Source of the DNA: PLA5 sp040901705
Lineage (GTDB): Bacteria; Planctomycetota; Planctomycetia; Pirellulales; PLA5
Length of the DNA stretch: 40,971 bases
Direction of reading: 5' to 3'
Assembly: GCA_040901705.1 (NCBI GenBank)
Contig: JBBDYI010000079.1
Location: 1-40,971, forward strand
The translations under genes were made by a program, and so were the position numbers. The notes beneath the pieces are model-generated. The model worked only from the letters and a program-made list of their open reading frames with translations. It made no database searches and was not told where the DNA came from. This document shows positions 38,290 to 40,971 of the stretch, piece after piece (position 1 is the first letter of the stretch; each line of letters opens with the position of its first letter).

Positions 38290-40836
38290 TTATCGGCCCT
38301 TCTGCCGCTTCTTGTTCTTGGCCTTCGCCGCGCTGCCGTTGCTCGAGGATTTCGATTTGACCGGCGGCAGCAGCACTTCCGCCGCGCCGTCTTTCGGCGC
38401 CGGCTTGGGCATCAGCTTCCGCTCGGCCAGGCCCCACGTGCTCGAACAGATGAAGTACAGGCAAAGTCCGCTGGCCACCTTGTAGAACAGGAAACACATG
38501 ATGACCATCATGTACTTCATGATCTTCTGCTGCATTTCGGCCTGGTCGTTGGTCGGCGGCGGCGTGAACATTTTCTGCTGCACGATCATCAGCGCGACGG
38601 TCACGATTGGTAGCACATTGAGGTATGGCCCCATTGCCGGCGGCAGCATCCCGAACAACCCGCCGTTGAGCACGAAGTCCGGCATCCACCGCGTCCAGTC
38701 GTGCAGCATGTCCGGCGCGGCAAGATTCGAACACCAATCGAGACCGGGAAACAGCGGCGCCTGGCGAAGTTCGATATCGACCCACAGCGAGTTGTACAGC
38801 CCGATGAAGATCGGCAACTGAATGAAAATCGGCAGACAGCCGGACAGCGGATGGTAGTTGTGCTTGCGGAATAGTTGCGACAGGGCGCGATTGCGGGCTT
38901 CGAGATCCTTCTTGTACATCTCGTTGATCCGCTTCATCTCCGGCTGCAACTCTTGCATCTTCATCGCGCCGCGGACCTGCTTGCGGCTGAGCGGAAACAT
39001 GATCAGCCGAACCATCACGGTGAGCATCAAGATCGCCAGCCCGTAATTCCCCACCACCGCGTAGAACGTGTGCAGCACGCCTTGCAGCAGCTTCGCGATC
39101 CAGGCCCAGGCCCACATGCCGTAGTCGACCGTTTTGCCGATTCCATAAGAGGCCAACAGTTCGGGGCGTTTTGGCCCGGCAAACAGTTCATATTTGTGCT
39201 CGATCTTGTCGCCGGCCTTGGAAAGCTTGGCGCCCTGCGTCGTCAGGCGGCAAGTAATGTTCGTAAGATTTTCGTGTCCCTTGAACGGCTCGCCCGCGAC
39301 GACCGGCCGCGTCATCAGCAGCGCGTCGTGCTTCGGAATCACGGCGGCGGCGAAATACTGCGAGTTCACGCCGGCAAAGGTGATCTCCCGCGGATCGTCG
39401 CGAATGCCGTCGTTTTCGCCGGGCCGTTTGGCGATCGCCACGCACTGGGTGAGGTGGTAGCTAACGTCGTCACTGCCCTCTTCTTTGAAGCCGACGAAAT
39501 AGTCGCGCATGCCCATCCGCGAATACCACCAGCCTTCGGTCGGCATGCCCGTCGGGCCGTCGAGCCGATAGGCGATCTTGCGCTCCGCGTCGATCAACTG
39601 CTCGATGGTGATCTTGAGATTGACGTGATACGCGCGGGCGTCGGCGATGTCGTTTTCGCCGTCGGCCAGCTTGGCTAACTCGTATCGCTTCGTCACCCGC
39701 AGACCGAGTTTGTCGAGCGTGAGTTGAAACTCCGCGGAGCTTTCGTCGTGGGCTGTGACACTCCAAACGGCCGCGCCGAGATCGACATCATCCAAGTCCG
39801 CGTCGCCGACCTGGGTCAATCCAAGTATGAACGACAGTTGATCGTCCGCCCCGCGTAGGGGCGGCTCCGGCGAGACCCTGCGGTGCTGGCGATTCTCCAA
39901 TTCGGGCCGCACGATCTGCATCGGATGCCGCACGAGCGTGGCCCGCAGTTTGTCCGGCTTGCCATCGCGGAGTATGCCGATTTCGACTTCTTCGCCCGGC
40001 CGCGTGGCCGCAAGGATTTTTTCCAATGCCGCGGCGTCCTCGACTTCCTCGCCGGCCAACGCGACGATCGTGTCGCCCGCCTTCAAACCGGCCGCGGCGC
40101 CCGGCGTGCCCGCGCCAACGACGCCGACGATCGCACCGTTGCCCTTGGCGTCTGCGGGGGCGAAGTGTCCTAGGTATCCGCTGTCGTCTTCGAGGTCGTG
40201 ATACCGGTGGCTCGCCAGTTCGATCCGTTCGACCGCCCCGCCTTTGCCGTCGAACACCCACAGTTGACGATACGCGCCGTCGGGATCGATCGAGCCGATC
40301 GCCACGTGTTGCCGTGCGACCTTGCCCGCTGCTGGTGCAACCGGAGCCGCTTTCGCAACGGCATCGGGTTTGTCGGGCTTATCGCCGGGAGGTTTGTCCT
40401 GGCTCGTTTTGTCGTCGGCCGTTTTGTCGTCTGCCACGTTGCCATCGGCCGTCTTGTCGGCAGCCGGCTTCGCAACGTCCGCCTTTTTCGGCTCGGGCCG
40501 TTTGATCAGTTGGACTCCAACGCGAGCATTTTCTTCGATGCGAACGACCGGCTTCGACAGCGCGAGAGCGGCCGCCGCGTCGCCTTCGAGCGTCAAATCG
40601 TATTCTCCCGCCGGCAGTCGCTTGGAGAACTTGCCTTCATCGTCGGCCGGATTCGACAAGTCGATCGGAAATTCGCCGAGGTCGGACTTGGCAACGATCT
40701 TCACGCCGCCGCCGTCGACTCCGTCGGCGACCGTTACATCCAGCATGCCCCGCGGCTGCAAATAATCGACCAGTATCATCCATCCGACCAGAACGCCGAA
40801 CGACAGCACGAGAAACGCGACGAAATTCCGTTGCAC
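38290..40836 (-). CDS. yidC: Membrane protein insertase YidC with PDZ domain
   Basis: A 848-residue insertase (E. coli 548). An N-terminal membrane helix (NFVAFLVLSFGVLVGWMIL) is followed by a short beta-rich part, a Lys/Asp/Ala-rich low-complexity linker (about 110-175), and a PDZ-like domain (about 233-308; GVVGAGTPGAAAGLKAGDTIVALAGEEV) not found in E. coli YidC. The rest of the periplasmic domain follows (about 330-580), then the conserved insertase core (about 590-800) with YGLAILMLTVMVRLIMFPLSRKQ and QLPIFIGLYNSLW, and a basic tail (KSSSNGSAAKAKNKKRQKGR) like those that contact ribosomes. I chose the GTG at 40836, with AAGGA about 9 bases upstream; the longer TTG start is unsupported. 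Confidence 0.93.
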   Translation of the reverse strand: MQRNFVAFLVLSFGVLVGWMILVDYLQPRGMLDVTVADGVDGGGVKIVAKSDLGEFPIDLSNPADDEGKFSKRLPAGEYDLTLEGDAAAALALSKPVVRIEENARVGVQLIKRPEPKKADVAKPAADKTADGNVADDKTADDKTSQDKPPGDKPDKPDAVAKAAPVAPAAGKVARQHVAIGSIDPDGAYRQLWVFDGKGGAVERIELASHRYHDLEDDSGYLGHFAPADAKGNGAIVGVVGAGTPGAAAGLKAGDTIVALAGEEVEDAAALEKILAATRPGEEVEIGILRDGKPDKLRATLVRHPMQIVRPELENRQHRRVSPEPPLRGADDQLSFILGLTQVGDADLDDVDLGAAVWSVTAHDESSAEFQLTLDKLGLRVTKRYELAKLADGENDIADARAYHVNLKITIEQLIDAERKIAYRLDGPTGMPTEGWWYSRMGMRDYFVGFKEEGSDDVSYHLTQCVAIAKRPGENDGIRDDPREITFAGVNSQYFAAAVIPKHDALLMTRPVVAGEPFKGHENLTNITCRLTTQGAKLSKAGDKIEHKYELFAGPKRPELLASYGIGKTVDYGMWAWAWIAKLLQGVLHTFYAVVGNYGLAILMLTVMVRLIMFPLSRKQVRGAMKMQELQPEMKRINEMYKKDLEARNRALSQLFRKHNYHPLSGCLPIFIQLPIFIGLYNSLWVDIELRQAPLFPGLDWCSNLAAPDMLHDWTRWMPDFVLNGGLFGMLPPAMGPYLNVLPIVTVALMIVQQKMFTPPPTNDQAEMQQKIMKYMMVIMCFLFYKVASGLCLYFICSSTWGLAERKLMPKPAPKDGAAEVLLPPVKSKSSSNGSAAKAKNKKRQKGR

Positions 40837-40928
40837 GGCGGATGGTCCTTCGCGCCACGCGGGACGCAAGATTTGGCGGGACTCGGAACGACGGACTTGG
40901 CAGGGCGGGCTAAGGACCTATCCCAGAA

Positions 40929-40970
40929 CTGTAGGAGGCGAATCCTTTCGCCGAAGGAATCGCTCGACAG
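40929..40970. repeat. Palindromic intergenic element (REP-like)
   Basis: CTGT ... ACAG ends flank a stem: GCGAATCCTT (40938-40947) against AAGGAATCGC (40954-40963), 10-bp arms with one mismatch and a 6-base loop. It lies 90 bases upstream of yidC. TGTAGGAG at its left end recurs (reverse strand) near 37825-37832. Only these two partial copies are visible, so the family call is tentative. Confidence 0.5.
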
Positions 40971-40971
40971 T

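Overview
The window is GC-rich bacterial chromosome with few gaps between genes. It most likely comes from a planctomycete of the Pirellulales type. The evidence is inferential but consistent: giant secreted proteins with dockerin-like calcium-binding ends, an N-terminal motif of the 'LExR-xxLA' kind common in planctomycete exported giants, a PEP-CTERM protein, two Tat-exported Gfo/Idh/MocA oxidoreductases, a DUF1570-like peptidase-related protein, and translocon subunits carrying extra domains. I found no rRNA, tRNA, CRISPR array, transposase or phage gene.

Layout. 1-6265: 3' part of a giant RTX-repeat/dockerin protein, cut by the window edge. 6561-7193: orphan NarL-type response regulator. 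7403-8719: Tat-type Gfo/Idh/MocA protein on the minus strand, ending at a convincing intrinsic terminator. 8962-11325: ApbE-like flavin transferase convergent with a DUF1570-like HExxH protein. 11597-18812: plus-strand metabolic run of aceE, aceF (pyruvate dehydrogenase E1 and E2), mgtE (magnesium transport) and hemL (tetrapyrrole synthesis). 18891-23466: minus-strand yajC-secDF operon. 23768-25231: second Tat-type Gfo/Idh/MocA protein. 25400-25726: small zinc-ribbon membrane protein. 25781-35471: minus-strand surface/exoprotein cluster of a GntR-type regulator, a LamG PEP-CTERM protein and a 2237-residue LamG/LTD/CotH/dockerin protein. 35674-38258: arsR-type repressor, aquaglyceroporin and CobW-type GTPase. 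38290-40836: yidC.

How the genes work together. PDH E1 and E2 make acetyl-CoA; the E3 subunit is not in the window. SecDF-YajC and YidC belong to the membrane translocation and insertion machinery that exports the giant proteins. Both are unusual: SecDF carries EF-hand-like loops and long low-complexity linkers, and YidC has a PDZ domain inside its periplasmic region. The GntR regulator is placed to control the two LamG proteins, which share a closely related LamG domain. The arsR-aquaglyceroporin-cobW group looks like a metalloid- or metal-responsive unit, with a promoter-like sequence and hairpin just before the channel gene.

The most interesting candidates are the arsR/aqp/cobW unit, the extra domains on SecDF and YidC, the GntR-LamG-CotH exoprotein locus, and a compact intergenic element at 32541-32685 built from inverted CACGGAG repeats around a 7-bp tandem repeat.
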